Position numbers and translations under genes: made by a program. From Hypsibius dujardini (Eukaryota > Tardigrada > Eutardigrada > Parachela > Hypsibiidae), in assembly GCA_001579985.1 (NCBI GenBank), contig LRSR01002941.1, forward strand, positions 1 through 20,615: 20,615 nucleotides of DNA. The letters are read 5' to 3'. Positions 1-8,001 of the stretch are shown piece after piece. The notes below the pieces were generated by a model that saw only the letters and a program-made list of their open reading frames with translations, was not told the DNA's origin and ran no database searches. Every line of letters begins with the position of its first letter. Position 1 is the stretch's first letter.

Positions 1-588
1 GAGCCGGGTGCCAGCACACAAGGGCAGACAGATGGTTGGAGGAACAGGAATGGCAAAAGCTTTAGATTTGAATAGATGCACGGACTCTCGGACGGGTGGA
101 TGGAGAAAAAAGCAGCGTTTGTGGTGAGACGCACATATCCACGCAAACACAATGGTAGGATTGCACGATAGAACGACGGAAAAAGGAATAATGGAAAGGC
201 ACGAAGCCGGTTAGCAAGAAGATAAGGTGATCGGTGAAGTTTGGCGAAAGAACGAGAGGAACTACTGGAGCTTCACCGAGACGGAAGACGGGCGGATTGC
301 TGGTCAGTCAGGACAAAAGGAACAGGAAAGGTACAGCGCCCCAAATTCGACCCAATAACATAGATGCGCTTATTGATTCTGTGCTTTAATCAAATAATCA
401 GACATGAGCGTCCCATAAAAAAACATTCCCCAAAAACCAACGTGAAGTTAAGTTAAAGAAACAGTTCATTGATGGACAATTTTTTGTTCTTTCAATTTAA
501 GACAATCGCACACTGTTCTGCCTTTTGGCACCTGCAGTGCACGATCGTGCTTAAAGTTAAGGCCCTTTGTGGCTGGTGATGATTTCAG
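1..588. other. Non-coding flank, no gene seen
   Basis: I see no convincing coding region here. The stretch is purine-rich on the + strand and lies immediately 3' of the minus-strand YSAP-repeat gene, so it should hold that gene's 3'UTR. A reverse-strand ATTAAA-type poly(A) signal can be read at about 385-390, roughly 200 bases past the stop codon; this assignment is weak. Confidence 0.4.
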
Positions 589-1851
589 CTATCCGTTGCT
601 CGCTGCTGGATAGACATACAAGTAAGGCGGGACCGTCGTCGTTGACGCACGGGTGTCGTAAACGAAATTCGAGCCCGGCGCTACTGGATTGTAATAATAT
701 TGGGCAGCGCTGTAGGCGGGAGCGGAAGAGGATGAATAGGGCGCCGAGTAGGACGGTGGTGACGGTGCAGAATATGTAGCTGGGCTGTAGCTGGACGTGG
801 GACTGGAGTATGAAGGCACGATGGGGGTTAAGTAGGAGGAGGAGGTAAGGCCGTAATACGCCGGGGCGGAAACAGACGAAGGGTACGCCGAAGCGGGAGC
901 CGAGTACGAAGCCGCCGGAGCCGGAGAGTACGACGGTGCCGCAGGAGTGTAAGAAGGTTGTGGTGCCTTATACGCAGGAGACGGAGCGGAATACGACGGA
1001 GACGGAGCGGAATACGCAGGAGACGGAGCGGAATACGACGGAGACGGAGCGGAATACGACGGAGACGGAGCGGAATATGATGGAGGCGGAGCGGAATACG
1101 ACGGAGACGGAGCGGAATAGGTCGGGGCCGGCGCTGAGTATGCTGGTGCAGGAGTGGAGTATGGAGTTGGCGCTGGGGCGGAGTACGAGGCCATGGGCGC
1201 TTTGTATGAGGGTGCCGGAGCTGGAGCCGTATAGGACGGTGCAGGAGCCGAATAAGTAGTCATCGGGGCTGAGTACGACGGAGCTGGCGCAGAATACGAA
1301 GAAACTGCCGGCGAGTACATCGGGGTTTTGTAAGCTGGTGCCGGAGCGGAGTAGGCCGGAGTAGGCGCGTAAGTCGGCGAACTGTACGGCGCTGGGGCAG
1401 TATAACTGGACGGAGAGTAGCTCATCGGAGCAGGTGAGTATGTTGGTGCGGCGTAGTTCGAAGGACTGTAGCTTGGAGAACTATAACTCGGAGGACTGTA
1501 ACTTGGAGGACTGTAGCTCTGATAGTCATACGGACCAGGGTTGTAGGCGTCGGCCGTGGCGACGGGCACGGGCACGGGAATGTAATTGCCGGTTCCTCCG
1601 TTGACCTGCAGAAGGTAGCCGATCAACTGAGGACTGCCAACGCTGACCTGCGGGGAGTAGCCGTAGGTGTAGGGGGACGGCGAGGCGTAGGACGCAATGG
1701 GGATTTGGTAACTGTTGTACTGTGTGCCTGCCGGGTAGATGGGCGAGAAGATTCCCGCATTTTGACCGAGGACTTTCGAACACAGATCAAATAATGCGAT
1801 CAAAAATGTCCCGGTCGCATACGAAAAGGGAGAATATTGCCGCTTCAGCAT
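589..1851 (-). CDS. Secreted YSAP-repeat structural protein (cuticle/extracellular-matrix-like)
   Basis: An uninterrupted minus-strand frame ends with TAG at 589-591. I place the start at the Met codon 1849-1851, giving 420 residues, because the first ~30 residues then form a signal peptide: a basic start (MLKRQ), a hydrophobic stretch (GTFLIALF) and a likely cleavage after SKVLGQ or nearby. An in-frame upstream ATG at 1971 would give 460 residues but would bury the signal peptide behind 40 polar residues. From about residue 100 to residue 340 the mature protein is built of degenerate Y-S-A-P-[SA]-P-[SA] heptads and related YSPPS, YTAPAP and YKAP units. The tail (ending YPAASNG) is non-repetitive and Tyr-rich. 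Apart from one Cys in the signal region I see no cysteines, enzyme motif or chitin-binding consensus. Repeated Tyr/Pro/Ala/Ser protein of this kind is typical of cuticular, eggshell or adhesive proteins of invertebrates; the exact role is not determinable. An intron in the 5' leader is possible. Confidence 0.72.
   Translation of the reverse strand: MLKRQYSPFSYATGTFLIALFDLCSKVLGQNAGIFSPIYPAGTQYNSYQIPIASYASPSPYTYGYSPQVSVGSPQLIGYLLQVNGGTGNYIPVPVPVATADAYNPGPYDYQSYSPPSYSPPSYSSPSYSPSNYAAPTYSPAPMSYSPSSYTAPAPYSSPTYAPTPAYSAPAPAYKTPMYSPAVSSYSAPAPSYSAPMTTYSAPAPSYTAPAPAPSYKAPMASYSAPAPTPYSTPAPAYSAPAPTYSAPSPSYSAPPPSYSAPSPSYSAPSPSYSAPSPAYSAPSPSYSAPSPAYKAPQPSYTPAAPSYSPAPAASYSAPASAYPSSVSAPAYYGLTSSSYLTPIVPSYSSPTSSYSPATYSAPSPPSYSAPYSSSSAPAYSAAQYYYNPVAPGSNFVYDTRASTTTVPPYLYVYPAASNG
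975..1128 (-). repeat. 21-bp tandem repeat encoding YSAPSPS heptads
   Basis: About seven near-identical 21-bp units lie in tandem within the YSAP-repeat gene, each encoding one Y-S-A-P-S-P-[SA] heptad on the minus strand. The units are much more alike at the DNA level than the flanking degenerate heptads, which suggests recent expansion by slippage or unequal exchange. Because the period is a multiple of three, the + strand is also open here and reads as a Glu/Thr/Arg-rich shadow frame. Confidence 0.8.
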
Positions 1852-1971
1852 AGTTAAAAATGAAAAATGAATAAAGAGTTTGGAAGAGGCACGCTTTGAA
1901 GAATTCAACGAAGATGCCCTTGATGGTGAATTTTCAAGCGGATGTGGATTATGCTTTTCGCTGGCACTCAC

Positions 1972-3519
1972 TCGGCCTTGTACTATAATTGTGAGTGTGT
2001 TGTTGCTTCACTTTTCTTTTCTCTTTTGAAAATGTAATGCGTTTGTTCGATGATCTCTGGGCTGCTTGAGTTGTGCAGTCGTTGTTTTTGTAATAATAAT
2101 GACAAGTTTTAACAGTCACCCCGTATTCACGTTTTAGTTTGTAACAGTGAAGATCAAACCTAGTCGTTGACCCATATTCGTGTGCCGGTGATCCCTTAGG
2201 CTGCAGTTGGATAGGCTGTTCGCTTATCGGCGCATCGGCTGCGGTACTTATCAAGTATCAGTTAGGCAGCGGAAGGTTTGGTAGTACCGTCCGAAATTTT
2301 GTCGTACAAGAAAGAAAAGACGATTTGGCTTTCGGGTGAGCATGATGACTAAATACCAAGATTGATTGGGTAGGCATATATATACAGGACGTAATATTGA
2401 ATAGTTTAATTAATTCTGTACTCTATAATAACGATAAAGTGATGTTTAAATAATTTTATCTCTATAACTAAAGTAGCGTGTACGTGTAAAATGGCCAATG
2501 CTTCGACTAACTTATATTCGGGCCTAAAATTGAATTATGCATATAAATTCAATTTTGGATGAAAAGTATTGAATAGTACTGTAGTAAGGGTTGCCCAGAC
2601 GTTTGTCTGCGAATCTTCAAGCACTACATCAAGACGTGTTCCGTTTGGGTCTTGAACCGAATGACTGAAAAGCCCTATGAAGCAACGCCCTTCGACTTGC
2701 TAGAAAATACTGATGATCATGAAGAAGGGTTACGTCGGTGAAACTTTTATTGGCCTATGGTTCCCGAGGAGTAGGGAGGACTCTCCAAAAAGGGGAAAAT
2801 ACGCAGTAATCTTTAGTGTTCAATAATGGGGTAATTACTGTAGTATTTCTGTACGCAAAGAATTCATGGACCAACCCAAGTGCAACAGGCTAGTACTGTA
2901 CATGGGAAAACGAGAAGATCGCACCTTCAGTCATTTTCTCTGCAGGATTATTACGATGTAGCCGTCGTGTCCATAAGAGTGTCAGGCAAACAATTTGGGG
3001 TTCGAAATTAAAATTTTGAAACAGAACTAAAACAAAAAAGAGTGAAAACCAACGCTCAAAAGGCGTACCTGAAAAAAGAACGGCAACGTAAACTTCGGAA
3101 GTTTATGAAGGAAACAGGCCATAACCGTCTGGTCTGCCAGTTCTCCACAAGAAGTTCTGAGTCTCTCATCGGTGGCCCGTGGCATGAGTTACTCTGTGTG
3201 CTACTTTCTCGAGTACTTTTAGATTAGTCTGAAATCTGCTGCCATCGAAGGGCTCCTCAAAAGAGTCAGAAGCAATGTCCCCGTCGTAACCGCTGCTGTG
3301 GTGTGTTCTGACTCTCTGGCTTCCACAATCAAGTCGACTTTGTGAGAGACAGACCGTCGATAGTGAGCCCAGACGAAGGTGAGCCAGTCCGTTCTGCTCG
3401 CACCACATGCGGTATATGAAACGCCAACAGAAGTTTACATACTTTCTCCTAACTGAAAAGAAAAGCAAAGGTATGCAATAGGGATACTATTAATTTGTAT
3501 ATTTTCAGGCAAATCAGAA
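1972..3519. other. Intergenic region upstream of the YSAP-repeat gene
   Basis: No coding region is supported. It should hold the promoter and 5' leader of the minus-strand YSAP gene. Short open frames near 1949-2254 (-) and 3042-3227 (+) have no recognisable domain and unremarkable composition. The sequence is AT-rich in its middle (about 2390-2580). Confidence 0.5.
2377..2384 (-). promoter_or_regulatory. Candidate TATA box for the YSAP-repeat gene
   Basis: An 8-bp TATATATA lies on the minus strand about 525 bases upstream of the chosen start codon. A start site some 30 bases downstream (about 2345-2350) would leave a long leader holding other ATGs, so a leader intron or a different promoter is possible. 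Weak call. Confidence 0.25.
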
Positions 3520-3637
3520 ACAGACAAACAGGCAGACAGACAGTCGAACAGACAGAACCATCGACATACCAACAGACCAACAAACCAACAGACCAACAGA
3601 CAGACAGACAGACAAACAGACAGACGGGCAGGCAGGC
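3520..3637. repeat. Interrupted CAGA tetranucleotide array
   Basis: The + strand reads as repeated CAGA/CAAA/CCAA tetramers (cagacagacag..., accaacagaccaac...), with the purest run near 3596-3630. The array is imperfect, consistent with an older microsatellite. Open frames across it on both strands are artefacts of the 4-base period. Confidence 0.85.
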
Positions 3638-4280
3638 GAAGACAGCTCTCAAAGCAGACATCGACTTTGTATTAACCTTCGACCGAAGACCAAGAAATTT
3701 CAGCACCACGTTCTGCAGGATGAAACCTTGCCCTTGAATTTCTCTGGTGCACTAAAATGGTTACGCGAATAATTTCGTTCACACTCGGATGCATGCTTTC
3801 CATATAAGTCGTCCATCTTGCAAATGTCTGAAATGGCGGAGACACCATGTCTTCAGAGTTATATGCCCAAAATGCGTGTGTTCAGTTGTTACTTACGCAC
3901 TTTTTCGCGTGGAAACAGCAAAGACCTCAAAATATAGATCGAATAACAAACAGTCAATATTCCCGCGAACTCTATGAACTGCCTATGGGCGCGACTGATA
4001 GCGGACGCCAACAAAGGTACAATCAGAAAAAAGATATTGTAGAAGATCGGTATCAGCGCGGTTAAAGCAACCGATCGATGAAACGCGATCACTTCATTGT
4101 CAGTAAAGTAAAAGAATCGCAGCATCGACCACTGCAACGTTCTTTTTTTCCAAGATTTCATTGTTGTAGGGAAAACCCCACGATTTCGTGGACATACACT
4201 TGAAGTTGTTTAAATCAGCCAATACACCAGTACTAGCACAAACCATAGCGTATCCATGGAAATTCGAATCTGCCTGGCGA
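3638..4280. other. Intergenic, no gene seen
   Basis: I see no supported gene. A 90-codon minus-strand frame (3889-4161) with a hydrophobic middle has no start context, splice context or family resemblance that I can defend. The region ends at the left target duplication of the hAT element. Confidence 0.4.
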
Positions 4281-4288
4281 GTTGCGAC
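4281..4288. repeat. Left 8-bp target-site duplication of the hAT element
   Basis: GTTGCGAC immediately precedes the left inverted repeat and is identical to 5449-5456. Perfect identity suggests the insertion is not very old. Confidence 0.87.
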
Positions 4289-4450
4289 CAGAGCTGTGCC
4301 GCTAATTTAGCGGAGGACTTTAGCGGCCGCTAAACCCGCTAAACCCGCTAAACCCGCTACGCTTAGCGGGATTAGCGTTAGCGGTCAAGTACGTCAGCGT
4401 AGCGGTGATTCCAATTGCGGACGTAGCGGCAATGAAAGTAGCGGTGCGGA
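4289..4450. repeat. Left TIR and subterminal TAGCGG/CCGCTAA motif cluster
   Basis: After the terminal inverted repeat there are more than ten copies of the (T)TAGCGG core on one strand or the other. They include a palindromic tttagcggccgctaaa at about 4319-4334 and a run of aacccgct units to about 4357. The cluster is matched by a similar one at the right end of the element. Confidence 0.85.
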
Positions 4451-4790
4451 TTTAGCGATCTGGTTGCGTTAAAAAGTAATAATCCAACTAACAGTACGCA
4501 TCACATATGAGACTGATCAGCTTGGCAATAGCCCACCCATGTGACACGTCCAACTGGAAAAAGTGTTTTTTGTAAATGTAGAAATAGCTAGACTTTTCAA
4601 AGCGCTATCTCGGGTGTTTAACGTTGGCGCGCGCACCGGTATTCACGGGGAGCCTGCTCAATGTTATGAGATTATTTCTTTCATCACTGTCTAGAGCTGC
4701 CAGTGTAGTAACAGAATTATAAAATGCTGCCTTTTTGAAAACCTTCCCGTAAAATGGAGAAAGTGTTCCCCGTTTTTCTACCGAAACTTA

Positions 4791-5270
4791 ATGTCTTCCA
4801 CCAAGAGCCAAGAAAAAAATGAGAATGAAATCGTCATACTGGAACCTGCTTCCCCGGTTTCGTCTACCACGTCAATCACGGCTCCACCGGAACATGGTCC
4901 CTCGAAAGTGCCGGCCGTCACGCCATCTCCATCCTCTGTACCGGTCGCAGCCGCCGCTGCTCTGCTCAGATGCTCAGCTGCATCTGACACTACAGAAAAA
5001 ACACCCGACATTCCTGCGAAGGATTTCTTCACCGCATTTTTTTTGGCAGTGGGAACAACGAAGAGAAGGATCGCCAAATCAATTCGAACCAGCCTCCATC
5101 ATTCCGGTCTGTGTAAGCTGTGCCCAACAGAGAGTCAGAAAAGAATTCAACAGTCAGATTCTTACTTCAACTTCAAGCAACATATCATCGCAATTCATCC
5201 ACTGCGACCGGTAAACCACGTTCCGTACTACGAGCAATTTTTATTTTCATTTTTCCAACAATTGCGGTGA
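4791..5270 (+). pseudogene. Truncated hAT transposase ORF: N-terminal BED-type zinc finger only
   Basis: This 159-codon frame lies wholly inside the hAT element. Its first ~75 residues are Ser/Thr/Pro/Ala-rich and probably disordered. Residues about 90-140 form a BED-like finger: basic KRRIAKS, then C108-x2-C111, an aromatic-containing linker with NFKQ, then H131-x4-H136. BED fingers sit at the N-terminus of many hAT transposases and bind element ends. The frame stops at 5268-5270, well short of the 500-700 residues of a full transposase, and the 180 bases left before the right end cannot encode the catalytic domain. It could be a dead remnant, or it could still make a DNA-binding protein without catalytic activity. 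Confidence 0.68.
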
Positions 5271-5327
5271 TTGATTGATTACTTACTGGCACCTGAAATG
5301 GATTTATAGACTAATAAAATTTACCAT

Positions 5328-5448
5328 TAGCGGGTTTAGCGGTTTTAGCGGTGCGGATTTTTCGACGATTAGCGTTATCGTAGCGGTCAACATGGTTAGC
5401 GTAGCGTTAGCGTAGCGGGAGTCTGAAACCTTTAGCGGCACAGTTTTG
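5328..5448. repeat. Right subterminal TAGCGG motif cluster and TIR
   Basis: Repeated TTAGCGG, TTAGCG and GTAGCG motifs, mostly in the + orientation, lead into the right inverted repeat at 5432-5448. They mirror the left cluster; together they probably form binding sites for the hAT transposase in trans. Confidence 0.85.
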
Positions 5449-5456
5449 GTTGCGAC
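5449..5456. repeat. Right 8-bp target-site duplication of the hAT element
   Basis: GTTGCGAC immediately follows the right inverted repeat and matches 4281-4288 exactly. Confidence 0.87.
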
Positions 5457-5500
5457 TGCTCAGTTGTCGTTCTGGCTCCATTGACTGCGTGATTATTTTA

Positions 5501-5532
5501 CTGTCTTTCTGTCTGTCTGTCTGTCTGTCTGT
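5501..5532. repeat. TGTC/CAGA tetranucleotide microsatellite
   Basis: About eight near-perfect CTGT units lie about 45 bases outside the right edge of the hAT element. Same motif family as the other arrays in the window, in the opposite orientation to the 3520-3637 array. Confidence 0.85.
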
Positions 5533-7337
5533 ATGCATGCCTGCTTTCCCACATCAAAAATCGGTTCTGAATGTTACATGCGTCCGCTAAAGCCAACAAG
5601 CGGATTGATTGTTCGTCTAAAGCAAAGGCAAGTGAACACTCAAAACGGAAGGAGTCAGCAAACGGTGAAGCCGGCACATCGGCACACTTTGAAAAAGAAT
5701 ATGCCACTTATTTGCTTGGGAGAGGAACCCGCAACTGTAACGGCAAGACCCGCCCTGCTCGTGCACACTTTTGTGTTGAGATACTGTACTTGCTTGCACG
5801 GTGGAAATTTGCTTTGTCAGCGAACCCTACTTACAAAAGAAAGATCCGCACTTATTTTGCAGATGACGTTCCATGCATTGCTTTACCGTTCCTTTTTGTT
5901 GAAACTTTTGAGCTAACGTCCTATGCGATATTGGAATCGAATGTGAGAGTACCAGGCCAGCGGGGACGCCTTCTGATGCTACCGTTGCAGACATAACCTT
6001 CAAAGGAAATGCATCATGTCTGTAAAAGATGTACGCATACATCACAGGCAGATACTGAGAAAAAACCGCCTCGCCCACAAAACATCGTCACCCTTTTCGC
6101 TGTTTCTTTTCGTTGCAAAATTTGGTCTGAAGGATGGTGACAGACACTGTCATCATTGTATATGTGAGTGTATATACCCTCAACGTGCAAACTAACAATA
6201 TTGACTCGCATGCATGGTGTGTCAGCTCGCCATTCACGTCCAAAAAGATACCTGTGTGTGATGCATTGTACGTGCGCACAGAGCGTGTACTCATCAGACT
6301 GTGTAGGGAATGGTTTGTGCCTAGGCCCGCGAAAAACACAATTAATTATCCAGTGCGTGTGCAGTTTAATAAGGGTCTTTTCAAGTGCACTAACCCCTCC
6401 ACGATATATACATATATATGTATGTTATTATTCAGTATATATTCAGCCCTATACAAACAGTCTGTCCTTCGTGTTCCATTTCAAATTAAAGTCCAATATT
6501 TGGCAGGGCCGATTTTAATGGGTGCGGCGCGCGTTGCAGTAAGCGGAGAACACCCGCGACTGAATTTTGCAACAAACAAGTTCGCTGAAAGACTTTCCCT
6601 CTCTCGCTCCCTTGGTATGTATGTCTCTCCTCATATCTTTTCATCATCCGAGCTCACGCGGGATGCTATTCATGGATCTTCTATAAATATATACAGTGCA
6701 TGACAAAAAAACGTCAGAACAGCAAGGCTTCTTCCGCCTTACAATTTAGCTGGACGTACAGTGTATGAAAGAGCGAGGTAAGCTACCTGGTATGGGACGA
6801 ATTTACTGTTCTAACATGGCAGGGATTTTGCTTATTAGGTATTAACTACATTTGATAGGGCCGGAAAAGCCGCTTTTGGAAAGAGTGAAAATTGCAAGGC
6901 CGATTTTGTTGAAATCAATCGGAGGAGGACATAGCAAAAATAACGCCCTCTCACTTCTGTAATTCTGCTGATATTAATCAGAGTAGGAAATACATTTGTA
7001 TGTGTCTTCATTATTGGTCATTTAGGTCCGGTCATTTTATATTTGCTGCTCGTAAAGGTTTATTGTAACAGCTTCAATATTTAAGATTAATTTGGATTTG
7101 AGAAGATATGTATCGCATGTCGAATGCTAGAAACAAAAAGCACAAAAGTATTAACTACAGCACATTTAAAGGGGCCCATGTCGAACGAAGTTTTTACTGC
7201 CATTTAAGAACAAAATCTTCTATGAATCGGAATAAAAAATTAATTAATTAATGACTGCTCCTTGTTAATTTTCGAATATTGAACGCCCATTAGATGTTTT
7301 CATCTTGTCCCTCCACTATTATACAGTAATTTAGAAT
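5533..7337. other. Intergenic region, no supported gene
   Basis: Several open frames of 60-189 codons occur on the + strand (for example 5533-5916, 5571-5996, 6134-6703). They overlap one another, lack recognisable domains, repeats or signal peptides and show no exon-like splice boundaries that I could join into a conserved protein. AT-rich palindromic sequence is found near 6405-6425 (acatatatatgt). The region remains unexplained; fast-evolving or non-coding genes cannot be excluded. Confidence 0.4.
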
Positions 7338-7374
7338 GACAGACATACAGACATACAGACAGACAGACATGCAC

Positions 7375-7422
<48 letters not shown>

Positions 7423-7462
7423 TCAGACAGACAAACAGACAGACAAACAGACAGACAGACAA
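7338..7462. repeat. CAGA tetranucleotide array (purest tetranucleotide array in the window)
   Basis: About 30 tetramers of CAGA with occasional CAAA, CATA and CAGT variants. It lies about 400-500 bases upstream of the putative glutathione synthetase promoter. Confidence 0.9.
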
Positions 7463-7859
7463 TCATATCCAGTTGTGGTTCATGGCTGGCAGTACACTGG
7501 TTGGGGGGGGAGGGGGTATCGGTACTCAAACTGTTCCGTCCCACAATCTTCACCTCAGGCATTGCGCGCGAACCGAACGCACCCACTACTTTTTTGATAG
7601 TACTCTCGTATATGCGTGTATTTGTCTAGAGACCGCAGTACATTAACTTTCCATTCCCTCGAACACCGAGGCGTTGCGTTTTTATTACTTGTACTAGCTG
7701 TGCATGTGCGTACCCGTGCATATTGGAGAAGATTCCGCTATGACTTTACGTGGCTCCCGCGCACTTCTCTCTCATCCCTCGATCTGCGCGTGGGTACCCG
7801 AGCTCGCTCGATCTTGGGTTTCCGAATCGATATTTCGGGTACTCCGTGTACATACTCTG
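7463..7859. other. 5' flank of the glutathione synthetase gene
   Basis: A G-run (about 7501-7513) follows the CAGA array and the rest is mixed sequence ending at a TATA-like box. No coding region is supported. Confidence 0.4.
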
Positions 7860-7868
7860 TATATATAT
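7860..7868 (+). promoter_or_regulatory. Candidate TATA box for glutathione synthetase
   Basis: TATATATAT lies about 140 bases upstream of the ATG at 8002. A start site near 7890-7900 would give a leader of about 100 bases. One short upstream ATG frame at 7889 would then be close to or inside the leader. Position fits; function is inferred. Confidence 0.4.
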
Positions 7869-8001
7869 GTGCAATCAGCTGTGTGTGTATGTGTGGGTTT
7901 CAGCTGCTGTTCACTCCTTTCTGCGGAGGCCTTTTAACCACTCTTCCCCCTGACTGACAGAGAAGCGATCACCAGAGACCGCCTAGAGACAGACACCAAC
8001 C

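Larger units (their letters stand above)
4289..5448 (+). mobile_element. Non-autonomous hAT DNA transposon (1,160 bp) with BED-finger remnant
   Basis: The element is bounded by a perfect 8-bp direct repeat, GTTGCGAC, at 4281-4288 and 5449-5456, the target duplication length of hAT transposons. Its ends are inverted repeats: CAGAGCTGTGCCGCTAA at 4289-4305 and, on the other strand, CAAAACTGTGCCGCTAA from 5448 back to 5432 (15 of 17 match). CA(G/A)(A)G-type ends are usual for hAT. Both subterminal regions (about 4295-4450 and 5328-5440) are packed with TTAGCGG/CCGCTAA motifs in both orientations, as expected of transposase-binding sites. The only internal coding relic is a BED-finger ORF; there is no room for the hAT catalytic/dimerisation region, so the copy must rely on a transposase supplied elsewhere. 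Confidence 0.88.

Noticed and set aside
936-1259. Plus-strand frame with ETERNTT-like repeats
   Set aside because: It is the antisense shadow of the 21-bp YSAP repeat, kept open only because the period is a multiple of three.
1949-2254. Minus-strand 101-codon frame upstream of the YSAP gene
   Set aside because: No signal peptide, repeat or domain, and it overlaps the putative leader of the YSAP gene.
3042-3227. Lys/Arg-rich 61-codon plus frame
   Set aside because: The basic start is suggestive, but the latter half has no pattern and there are no splice or start signals to support it.
3889-4161. Minus-strand 90-codon frame with hydrophobic segments
   Set aside because: The hydrophobic stretch comes from AT-rich DNA; no family resemblance or exon context.
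6134-6703. Plus-strand 189-codon frame
   Set aside because: Long for non-coding DNA, but composition is irregular, overlapping frames of similar size exist and no domain is recognisable.
6693-6720. Possible Tc1/mariner-like end (TACAGTGCATGAC)
   Set aside because: No matching inverted copy was found downstream, so a transposon cannot be supported.
6839-7159. 12-bp direct repeat GTATTAACTACA about 310 bp apart
   Set aside because: A 12-mer match is expected by chance in a 20-kb window; no element ends accompany it.
7290-7629. Open frames across the CAGA arrays (Cys/Leu/Ser/Val or Asp/Arg/Gln/Thr repeats)
   Set aside because: Four-base-period artefacts; the same false frames appear at every such array in the window.
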